Below are positions 1 through 7,013 of a DNA stretch of 7,013 nucleotides, piece after piece. This stretch comes from an uncultured Kouleothrix sp. (GTDB taxonomy: Bacteria > Chloroflexota > Chloroflexia > Chloroflexales > Roseiflexaceae): NCBI GenBank assembly GCA_937858455.1, contig CALLYN010000756.1:1-7013 (forward strand), written 5' to 3'. Position 1 is the first letter of the stretch; each line of letters opens with the position of its first letter. Both the position numbers and the translations under genes were made by a program. The notes under the pieces are model-generated. The model ran no database searches and was not told the origin of the DNA. It worked only from the letters and a program-made list of their open reading frames with translations.

Positions 1-435
1 GTCTGGCGTGGGCGGCGCCGCCGGCTTGGCGGGCTGTGGCGCTGGCGTGCTGGCGGCCGGCTGGTCGAGCGCGGCGCCGCAGTTATCGCAGAAGCGGTCG
101 CCGGGCAAGTTCTGGTGGCCGCACGACGGGCACGTCACATTCTTGCCGTCGGTGGCGGCATCGGGCGACTGCGGCGCCGCCACGGTCGGCACATCGCTGA
201 TCGGCACCGCAGCTGCCACGGGCGCGGCACTGCTGAGCGACGCGCCACATTCGTCGCAGAACGCTTCGCCCGGCAGCACGGTAGCCCCACACGAGGGGCA
301 TGTGCCGCTTGTGGCGGCCGGCGGTGCAACGGCTGGCGGCGGCGCCGCCGCCGCGGCGATGTCGAGCCGCGAGCCGCACTGCTCGCAGAATCGGTTGCCT
401 GCCTCGTTTTCAGCCCCGCATGTTGGACACTTCAT
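1..435 (-). CDS. Triple zinc-ribbon protein, 3' end beyond window
   Basis: The frame starts at an ATG at 435 and stays open to position 1, giving 145 residues with no stop. It contains three zinc ribbons of identical spacing, CxxC-x10-CxxC: Cys 3/6/17/20, Cys 46/49/60/63 and Cys 102/105/116/119. They are joined by Ala/Pro-rich linkers (about 25-43, 66-98 and 123 onward) with no predicted fold. The start is supported by an AAGGAG ribosome-binding site 5 bases upstream and by the MKCPTCG opening typical of these proteins. In related bacteria such N-terminal ribbon arrays often precede an FHA, membrane or other signalling domain, but that part would lie left of the window, so no function is assigned beyond zinc binding and probable protein-protein contact. 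The gene follows the vWA gene by 95 bases and has its own predicted promoter, so it may be transcribed separately from the kinase/phosphatase operon. The domain call is firm; the role is unknown. Confidence 0.85.
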   Translation of the reverse strand, partial: MKCPTCGAENEAGNRFCEQCGSRLDIAAAAAPPPAVAPPAATSGTCPSCGATVLPGEAFCDECGASLSSAAPVAAAVPISDVPTVAAPQSPDAATDGKNVTCPSCGHQNLPGDRFCDNCGAALDQPAASTPAPQPAKPAAPPTPD

Positions 436-440
436 GATTG

Positions 441-446
441 CTCCTT
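441..446 (-). promoter_or_regulatory. Ribosome-binding site of the triple zinc-ribbon gene
   Basis: The minus strand reads AAGGAG followed by CAATC and then ATG at 435. This is a near-consensus Shine-Dalgarno sequence at 5-base spacing, and it fixes the start of the zinc-ribbon gene. Confidence 0.8.
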
Positions 447-463
447 CATATCAAACGTTCTGC

Positions 464-530
464 GTTTTGCGCGTGAGTTTTGAATTATATAGCGCCTGTC
501 AAACTATCTGTCAAAACTCGCGCGCAAAAC
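464..530. repeat. 20-base inverted repeat flanking the promoter
   Basis: Arms 464-483 and 511-530 are reverse complements at 19 of 20 positions; the single mismatch would be a G-U pair in one RNA strand. The 27-base spacer holds the -10 element, and arm centres are 47 bases apart. One arm begins immediately after the vWA stop codon (531-533). As RNA it would make a long stem after the vWA gene, but no U-run follows, so a standard intrinsic terminator is not supported. It could be an operator with two distant half-sites, a 3' RNA-stabilising stem or a recombination remnant. Confidence 0.85.
484..514 (-). promoter_or_regulatory. Predicted sigma70-type promoter for the triple zinc-ribbon gene
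   Basis: On the minus strand a perfect TTGACA (-35, positions 514-509) is followed by 17 bases and then TATATA (-10, positions 491-486). An overlapping TATAAT lies at 489-484, with 19-base spacing. Transcription would start near 477-479, about 40 bases before the ATG at 435. The stretch is clearly AT-richer than the surrounding DNA. The -35 overlaps the inner end of one arm of a 20-base inverted repeat, and the other arm begins just after the -10, so regulation by a DNA-binding protein is plausible. Promoter activity itself is inferred from sequence match. Confidence 0.7.
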
Positions 531-1769
531 TTATTCTTCTAGCTTTTGTGTGAGCCGGCGCGTGGCGTAGCGCAGCTCTTTCTGGCTCTCGGCGCTCATG
601 CCCTGGCCTTGCTCGAGCTGCTCGGCTTGCTGCTGGGCCTTCTGCGCCAGGTCCAGCTCGCCTAGGTCGAGCAGGCGTGTGGCCGCGGCGCGCAGCTTCT
701 GCGTCGCGCCTGCCACGTTGCCGGCCTCGGCCTCGGACAGCGCCCTGGTTTGCAGCTTGAATGCCGTCACCTTCTCGACCAAGTTCATCACGCGCGGGTC
801 GAACTTCGGCGCATTGGCGTCGGCGCTGAACTCGAGCAGCACGTCCTGCTTGATGATCTGCTCGCTGCCGCCCAGCGGCGTGTAGTGCAGCTCGGCCTGC
901 GCGATGCGGAACGACCCGGCCGCGCGCGCCGGCACCAGCAGGTCGATCACGACGCTGGCGGGCGTGCTGGCCTCGAGGCTGCCGATTTTGACCGCCACCT
1001 CGTTCTGGCCGATCGGCTGGTAGCCCAGGTTGGCGATCACCGGCGTGGTGCGATACACCGCGCGCGGCGTGATGTCGCGCGCCAGCCGCAGCAGCAGCCG
1101 GGCGTCTTGCGCCACCGTGCCCTGCGCGGCGCGCACGGCGCGCTGGAAGAACGTGGTGATCTGCGCCGGCTCGGCGATGTAGTCGGATGTGCCACCAGTC
1201 GCCTCGGCCAGGTCGTCGAGCAGCTTTTCGTTCCACTCGGCGCCCAGGCCCAGCGCGGTGATGCGTACACCGGCCTGGGCCAGCTCGCCGGCAAGCGTGC
1301 GGCAGCTGTCTTCGTCGCCCCAGGTCTGGCCATCGGTCAGCAGCAGCAGCGCGCCCACGCGGTCGGGCGTGGTGTTTTTGCGCAGCTCGGCCTGGCCGGC
1401 GCGCAGCCCGCCCGACATAGCGGTGCCGCCGGCCTCCTCGATCGAGTCGACGAGCGCCTGAAGCGCGGCCTTGTCGCCAGCGGCGGTGGCGGGCGCGAGC
1501 ACCTGCACGGTGTCGTCGAATAGCACGATCGAGACGATATCTTGCGGCGTGAGCGTGTCGATCACGCGCTTGGTGGCGTCTTTCATGGCTGCCAGCTTGG
1601 CGCCTTGCATCGAGCCCGAGCGATCGAGCACCAGGCAGAAGTTCAGCGGCACGCGCTCGCTGGCGGCGTTTGGCACAGCTTCGACCAGCAGGTAGGCTGC
1701 CTGCGGGCTGGCGCCGGCCGGCAAGGGCGTGCGGCCCCAGGTACACTGTAGCGAAACACTATCGGCCAT
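531..1769 (-). CDS. vWA-domain protein with intact MIDAS metal site
   Basis: This 412-residue protein has a von Willebrand factor A domain at about residues 42-215. The MIDAS metal-binding motif is complete: D49-x-S51-x-S53 in LDRSGSM, T116 in GGTAMSGG, and D146 in LLLTDGQTW. Residues 1-40 and about 216-320 look beta-rich, consistent with a vWA inserted between beta-sandwich pieces as in many bacterial vWA proteins. The C-terminal stretch, about 325-412, is rich in Ala/Gln/Glu/Leu and predicted helical, probably coiled coil. There is no signal peptide or membrane segment, so it is likely cytoplasmic. The ATG start is supported by GAGGAG 8 bases upstream. It is the only protein in the cluster without a zinc ribbon. 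Next to a kinase and two PP2C enzymes, it probably acts as a metal-dependent scaffold or substrate adaptor, comparable in position to TerY; that role is inferred from context. Confidence 0.93.
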   Translation of the reverse strand: MADSVSLQCTWGRTPLPAGASPQAAYLLVEAVPNAASERVPLNFCLVLDRSGSMQGAKLAAMKDATKRVIDTLTPQDIVSIVLFDDTVQVLAPATAAGDKAALQALVDSIEEAGGTAMSGGLRAGQAELRKNTTPDRVGALLLLTDGQTWGDEDSCRTLAGELAQAGVRITALGLGAEWNEKLLDDLAEATGGTSDYIAEPAQITTFFQRAVRAAQGTVAQDARLLLRLARDITPRAVYRTTPVIANLGYQPIGQNEVAVKIGSLEASTPASVVIDLLVPARAAGSFRIAQAELHYTPLGGSEQIIKQDVLLEFSADANAPKFDPRVMNLVEKVTAFKLQTRALSEAEAGNVAGATQKLRAAATRLLDLGELDLAQKAQQQAEQLEQGQGMSAESQKELRYATRRLTQKLEE

Positions 1770-1777
1770 TCTTTTAT

Positions 1778-1783
1778 CTCCTC
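1778..1783 (-). promoter_or_regulatory. Ribosome-binding site of the vWA gene
   Basis: The minus strand reads GAGGAG, 8 bases before the ATG at 1769, in an A-rich context. It supports this start over internal ones. The 87-base gap to the kinase stop (1770-1856) shows no convincing promoter, so co-transcription with the kinase gene is likely. Confidence 0.7.
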
Positions 1784-1856
1784 ACATGCGGCGGCAGAAA
1801 GCCTACTTGCGGGATCTACGTCGGCCGGCCGCGCTATGTTGCAGCGCGTCAGCAAT

Positions 1857-3257
1857 TTATTCGCCACCGGCCACGCTCGAGGTGCCGGCGAGGACGCCAA
1901 TAGCGCAGCACAGCAGCAGCGTCGCCAGCCCGGTGGCAATACCAACGATAGCGTGGCGCCGGCCGCTCAGGGTGCTGGCGGTGTTGGGCTGCACCAGCGC
2001 GAGTATGCCCAATATCAGGCCGACCGGCCCGCTGATCAGCGGCCCAAACGCCAGGATATAGCCAAACCCCGCGAGCGCTCCGCCGGCGCTGCCGGCAAGG
2101 CTGGCCCCGCCAACCATCAGCGCGGCCAGGCCCATCAGCGACGCGCTGACAATCCCCACCCAGCGGCTGCCATTCGCCAGCCCGGTTGAGATCGCCTGCG
2201 CCTGCGGCTGCCCCAGCGGCCGCGTTCCGGCCTGGATGTACGGCTCGGAGGCCGGGCGCGACAGGCTAAGCTCGGGGGCAAGCGCCTGGGCTTGCGGCGC
2301 TGACGCCGCGCCCAGCAGTGCCTCGCGAAACGCGCCGATGCTGGCGAAGCGCCGGTCCGGGTCGCTGTCGGTCGCGCGCGCCAGCGCGTCGGAGAGCGGC
2401 AGCGGCAGCGTTGGGTTGAGGCTGCGCGCGGCCGGCAGCCGGAATGGCGTGAGCGTCGGGTCGTGGCCGGTGAGCAGCTGGTGCGCAAGCACGCCGAGCG
2501 CGTACACATCCGAGCGGCCATCGGTCTGGACGCGGCCGTACTGCTCGGGCGCGCTGTAGCCCACCGTGCCGAACGCCTGGGTATCGTGGGCCTGGCCAGG
2601 CTTGAACAGGCGCGCGATGCCGAAATCGATCAGCTTGATCTGGCCGCTCGGCGTCAGCATAATATTCGCGGGCTTAAGATCGCGGAAGATGATCGGCGGC
2701 TGCTGGGCGTGCAGATACTCGAGCACATCGCAGAGCTGGCGCAGCCACGCAAACACGCGCGCGGGCGGCTGCGGCAGCCCCTCGCGCATCAGAACGCTCA
2801 GCAGCGTCTCGCCTGGCACATACTCCATCACCAGGTAGGCCTTGCCGTCCTGCTCGAAATGGTCGGTGACGCGCGGCAGGTTCGGGTGGTTCAGCCCGGC
2901 GAGCATCTCGGCCTCGTGGCGGAACGCCTCGCGGGCCTGCTGGCGCTCGAGCGGGCCGGTGATCGCCGACTGGCTCATCTCCTTCAGCGCCCATGTGACG
3001 GTGCTCAGCCGCCGATCGGACGCGCGATACACCGCGCCCATGCCGCCCTCGCCGAGGCGCGCGGTGATCACGTAGCGATCTTGCAGCACCGTCTCGTGCG
3101 GCAGCTGGCCAGTGGCCGGCGCGGAGGCATCGGCGGGCGTGCCCGCGAGCCGGCGGCCACACTCGGCGCAGAACGGCTGGCCTGCTGGGTTATCGTGTTG
3201 GCATGTTGGGCAGCGCATCGTTGCAGTCGGCCGCCGGCAGTCGGCAGTGGTCGCCAT
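1857..3257 (-). CDS. Zinc-ribbon PknB-type Ser/Thr protein kinase with multi-pass membrane tail
   Basis: This 466-residue protein would transfer phosphate from ATP to Ser/Thr of target proteins. A zinc ribbon (Cys 16/19/30/33) is followed by a complete kinase domain at about 62-315: glycine loop GEGGMGAVY 69-77, ATP-binding Lys K92, helix-C Glu E115, catalytic loop FRDLKPAN with D193, K195 and N198, DFG 211-213, GTVGYSAPE 230-238, and D250 in SDVYALG. The HRD histidine is replaced by Phe (F191). Arg192 is kept, so activation-loop phosphorylation (T226 or T231) probably matters. A linker at about 316-365 leads to roughly four hydrophobic segments (about 367-458) resembling DUF4190. No extracellular sensor domain follows. 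The chosen ATG has AGGA 6 bases upstream. An ATG at 3218 would give MRCPTCQ, like the sister proteins, but lacks a good ribosome-binding site. It lies 26 bases after the PP2C stop and so is in the same operon. Confidence 0.95.
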   Translation of the reverse strand: MATTADCRRPTATMRCPTCQHDNPAGQPFCAECGRRLAGTPADASAPATGQLPHETVLQDRYVITARLGEGGMGAVYRASDRRLSTVTWALKEMSQSAITGPLERQQAREAFRHEAEMLAGLNHPNLPRVTDHFEQDGKAYLVMEYVPGETLLSVLMREGLPQPPARVFAWLRQLCDVLEYLHAQQPPIIFRDLKPANIMLTPSGQIKLIDFGIARLFKPGQAHDTQAFGTVGYSAPEQYGRVQTDGRSDVYALGVLAHQLLTGHDPTLTPFRLPAARSLNPTLPLPLSDALARATDSDPDRRFASIGAFREALLGAASAPQAQALAPELSLSRPASEPYIQAGTRPLGQPQAQAISTGLANGSRWVGIVSASLMGLAALMVGGASLAGSAGGALAGFGYILAFGPLISGPVGLILGILALVQPNTASTLSGRRHAIVGIATGLATLLLCCAIGVLAGTSSVAGGE

Positions 3258-3283
3258 CGCGCGTCCTGCCCGGCGCCGGCAGG
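3258..3283 (-). promoter_or_regulatory. Hairpin after the PP2C stop enclosing the kinase ribosome-binding site
   Basis: On the minus strand the PP2C stop TAG is followed at once by CCTGCC, a 7-base GC-rich loop, GGCAGG, then ACGCGCG and the kinase ATG. The 6-bp all-strong-but-one stem contains the AGG of the kinase Shine-Dalgarno sequence. A ribosome finishing the phosphatase gene would melt the stem, so the arrangement fits translational coupling of kinase to phosphatase. Coupling is inferred; the inverted repeat is seen directly. If the kinase starts at 3218 instead, the hairpin would just be intergenic. Confidence 0.5.
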
Positions 3284-5062
<1,779 letters not shown>

Positions 5063-5064
5063 GG

Positions 5065-6336
5065 CTACCCCCCTACCCGCACAATCACCACGCTGATATT
5101 GTCGCGCCCGCCGCGCTCGTTGGCGAGGGCCACCAGCCGCTCGCAGGCGCGGTCGGGGTCGGCCTGCTCAAGCGCGATCTGCGCCAGCTCTTCGTCGCGC
5201 ACGTGGTTGAACAGGCCATCCGAGCACAGCAGCACCACGTCGCCGGGCTCGAGCTGCTCGGAGAGCGTATCGACCTCGACCGACGGGTCGGTGCCGATCG
5301 AGCGGTAGAGCAAATTGCGCTGTGGGTGGGTGCGCGCCTGCTCGGCGGTGATCTGGCCGATATCGACCAGCCGCGCCACCAGGCTGTGATCCGAGGTGAG
5401 CTGCGCGGTGGTGGCGCCGTCGGCGGTGACGCCGCCGGCGTTCAGCAGGTAGGCGCGCGAGTCGCCCACCGAGGCTACGTGCAGCCGGTCGCCGACGATC
5501 AGCGCGATCGTCAGCGTTGTGCCCATGCCCTGGCGGTCGTCGTCGGCGCGCGACTCGGCGTAGACGCGGCTGTTGGCGGCCTTGGCGGCGTTGCGCAGCA
5601 GATTCTGCCAGGCGCTGTCGTCGGGCGGCGACTGGCCGTCGAGGTCGTGCTGGATCTGCGCGCGCGTGACCTCGGCCGCGATCCGGCTGGCGTGCTCGCC
5701 GGCCTTGGCGCCGCCCATACCATCGGCCACCAGGCAGAGGCGCGCGCTGCTGCCGCGCAGCTTGATGCTGCCGGTGTAGATCGAATCCTGGTTGTTTTTA
5801 CGCACGCGCCCCTGGTCGGTGCGCGCCGCGATCGAGAAGCGCAGCGGCATCGGTGTCACCGTCGCTGTTTCTTGTTGGGCCTGGCCGCCGAGCGGTGCAC
5901 CGCAGCCCAGGCAATATTTCGCCCCGGCCCGGTTGCCGCGCCCGCAGCGCGGGCAGCCAATCTCGTACGAGCGCAGCGCCGGCAGCCGCGTGGTGATGCG
6001 AATGGTCTCGCGGCCCTGCGCGAGCTGCTTCGAGAGGCTGTGCAGCACCTGCGACAGCTCCTCGATCGCCTCGGCGGCGCGCTCGCGCGTGCTGAGATCG
6101 GCGCTGCTCAGCTTTTCTTGCCACCAGTGTACGCCTGATTCTACCACGTTTATCAGCTCGCGTAGATTCAGCGACTCGCCGTTGAGCGTCACGCGCTTGG
6201 GGGCGTGCAGCGCTACCTCGAATGGCGGCTCGGCCTCGGGGGTGGCGCTGCGCGCGGCCAGCGGACGGCCGCACGCCGGGCAGAAGCGTGAGCGTTGATT
6301 CACCGGCGCGCCACAAAAAGGACAGACATTGTTCAT
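5065..6336 (-). CDS. PP2C Ser/Thr phosphatase with two N-terminal zinc ribbons
   Basis: This 423-residue protein is counted from the ATG at 6336, chosen because MNNVCPFCG matches the zinc-ribbon openings of its neighbours; an upstream weak ribosome-binding site (GGAA) is present. The frame itself runs back to a TTG at 6504, but the extra 56 residues look non-coding. The first zinc ribbon is Cys 5/8/19/22 and the second Cys 128/131/142/145, separated by a helical, probably coiled-coil stretch (about 55-118). The PP2C domain spans about 165-423 with all metal and phosphate residues: R172 and NNQD 181-184, DGMGG 205-209, GMGTTL 270-275, GDSR with D292, SDHS with D316, CSDG with D373, and RDN with D412. 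There is no membrane segment, so it is cytoplasmic. It is the first gene of the apparent operon and its stop is 2 bases from the next GTG start. It presumably counteracts the kinase encoded two genes on. Confidence 0.95.
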   Translation of the reverse strand: MNNVCPFCGAPVNQRSRFCPACGRPLAARSATPEAEPPFEVALHAPKRVTLNGESLNLRELINVVESGVHWWQEKLSSADLSTRERAAEAIEELSQVLHSLSKQLAQGRETIRITTRLPALRSYEIGCPRCGRGNRAGAKYCLGCGAPLGGQAQQETATVTPMPLRFSIAARTDQGRVRKNNQDSIYTGSIKLRGSSARLCLVADGMGGAKAGEHASRIAAEVTRAQIQHDLDGQSPPDDSAWQNLLRNAAKAANSRVYAESRADDDRQGMGTTLTIALIVGDRLHVASVGDSRAYLLNAGGVTADGATTAQLTSDHSLVARLVDIGQITAEQARTHPQRNLLYRSIGTDPSVEVDTLSEQLEPGDVVLLCSDGLFNHVRDEELAQIALEQADPDRACERLVALANERGGRDNISVVIVRVGG

Positions 6337-6348
6337 GGGGGTTCCAGC

Positions 6349-7013
6349 ATGTGCCGCTACGTGTGCCGCGGCTGGGCTCGGCAGCGTCGCGCCACAAGGA
6401 CCCGCCTCGGCGACCACCGGGACGTCGGTGTTCTGCCGATCGATCGGCCGCGTCCGGCTCGGCAGACCCATAACGGTGCCGTCATCAATGTGGTGCTCTC
6501 GCAAGAGATTTCGGAAGCATTGCGTGCATTCGCGCGCCAGGAACGATCGACGCTATATCCTGTCCTACTCGCCGTTTTTGGTGTGATTCTCGCGCGCTAT
6601 GCCGGCCACAACGACGTGGTTGTTGGGTCGCCGTTTGCGAATCGCGCGACTTCGGCGCTCGAGCAAGTGGTCGGACTGTTCGTCAGCACGCTGCCGGTGC
6701 GCGTCCAGGTCGCCCCTGCCGCCAGCGGACGGAAGCTGGTGGGCCACTTGCGCGAAGTCTTGCTCGCGGTCCAGTCGCATCAGGATCTGCCTTTCGAAAA
6801 GCTGGTCGAGGCGCTCCGCCCGCAGAGAAGTCTCGCCAACTCGCCCATCTTCCAAGTGGTCTTCGCCTTGCAGAACACGCCGCTCAGTTCAATGTTCGAG
6901 TTGGCCTCCACTGGGGCGATGTATGACCTGTCTCTGTTTATGCGGGATACGCCGACGGGCATTATCGGTTCGCTTGAGTACAACACCGATCTGTTCGACC
7001 GCGAGACGATGGA
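6349..7013 (+). CDS. 5'-truncated NRPS condensation domain, runs off the right edge
   Basis: The frame is open from 6292 to the window end; ATG 6349 is the first ATG in it. Clear homology to the C-terminal half of an NRPS condensation domain, which joins amino acids in peptide assembly lines, begins near 6430. It shows LPIDRPRPA (6433-6459), GSPFANRA (6625-6648), GLFVSTLPVR, HQDLPFEKLVEAL (6778-6816), SPIFQVVFALQN, YDLSLFM and GSLEYNTDLFDRETM near 6967-7011. The N-terminal half with the catalytic HHxxxDG is absent: upstream DNA codes for the PP2C protein on the other strand. Residues encoded by 6349-6429 show no convincing homology. G+C is visibly lower than in the cluster to the left. Most likely this is the broken 5' end of an NRPS gene, by rearrangement or contig misjoin, rather than a working start. 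The homology call is firm; 6349 as a real start is doubtful. Confidence 0.75.
   Translation, partial: MCRYVCRGWARQRRATRTRLGDHRDVGVLPIDRPRPARQTHNGAVINVVLSQEISEALRAFARQERSTLYPVLLAVFGVILARYAGHNDVVVGSPFANRATSALEQVVGLFVSTLPVRVQVAPAASGRKLVGHLREVLLAVQSHQDLPFEKLVEALRPQRSLANSPIFQVVFALQNTPLSSMFELASTGAMYDLSLFMRDTPTGIIGSLEYNTDLFDRETM

Noticed and set aside
8..553. Plus-strand open frame opposite the zinc-ribbon gene
   Set aside because: The minus-strand frame carries three perfect zinc ribbons with a good ribosome-binding site; the plus-strand product is compositionally a shadow of it.
1830..1848. Hairpin (6-bp stem, 7-base loop) between kinase and vWA genes as a terminator
   Set aside because: The stem is short and followed by GC-rich DNA with no U-run. 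The next gene is the same strand and probably co-transcribed.
6375..6465. 10-base direct repeat GGCTCGGCAG at 6375-6384 and 6456-6465 near the junction
   Set aside because: Too short and GC-rich to be called a target-site duplication; no terminal inverted repeats or transposase gene nearby.
6475..6495. HHIDDGT on the minus strand, resembling the condensation-domain HHxxxDG motif
   Set aside because: It is antisense to real condensation-domain coding, has no other NRPS motif in its frame, and lies in the unlikely upstream extension of the PP2C frame. Coincidence.
6337..6504. Upstream TTG start extending the first PP2C by 56 residues
   Set aside because: The extension has no domain, runs antisense into NRPS coding and uses a rare start, while the ATG at 6336 gives the MxxxCPxCG opening shared by sister proteins.

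Overview
The window is GC-rich bacterial DNA carrying a dense minus-strand cluster of Ser/Thr phosphosignalling genes over positions 1 to 6336. A fragment of a non-ribosomal peptide synthetase (NRPS) gene lies on the plus strand at the right edge. High GC, short intergenic gaps, Zn-ribbon-tagged PknB-type kinases and PP2C phosphatases, and a DUF4190-like membrane tail together suggest a Chloroflexota (Chloroflexia/Roseiflexaceae-like) genome. That assignment is inference from protein style, not from a marker gene.

Reading the minus strand 5' to 3', the order is as follows. (1) A PP2C phosphatase with two N-terminal zinc ribbons and a helical spacer (6336-5065). (2) A second PP2C phosphatase (5062-3284), starting with GTG 2 bases after the previous stop; between its zinc ribbon and phosphatase domain lies what looks like a degenerate protein kinase domain with a zinc ribbon inserted in it. 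(3) A complete Ser/Thr kinase with an N-terminal zinc ribbon and a multi-pass membrane tail (3257-1857). (4) A vWA-domain protein with an intact MIDAS metal site (1769-531). (5) After a well-formed sigma70-type promoter framed by a 20-base inverted repeat, a protein with three zinc ribbons (435 to beyond position 1, cut by the window edge).

The first four genes look like one operon: gaps are 2, 26 and 87 bases, one start is coupled to a stop, and one ribosome-binding site sits in a hairpin directly after a stop. The kinase would phosphorylate targets, the two PP2C enzymes would reverse this, and the vWA protein would act as a metal-dependent adaptor or scaffold. Eight CxxC-x10/11-CxxC zinc ribbons spread over four of the five proteins suggest a shared interaction module. 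The kinase, PP2C and vWA set recalls the TerY-P triads known from Ter-type stress systems, but with a different architecture.

Right of about 6340 the DNA changes character. G+C falls, and a plus-strand frame open to the window end encodes the C-terminal half of an NRPS condensation domain without the part that would carry HHxxxDG. Only 12 bases separate its first ATG from the divergent PP2C start, and no promoter is visible for either. This points to a rearrangement breakpoint, a pseudogene remnant, or a chimeric assembly join. No RNA gene, CRISPR array or insertion sequence was seen.
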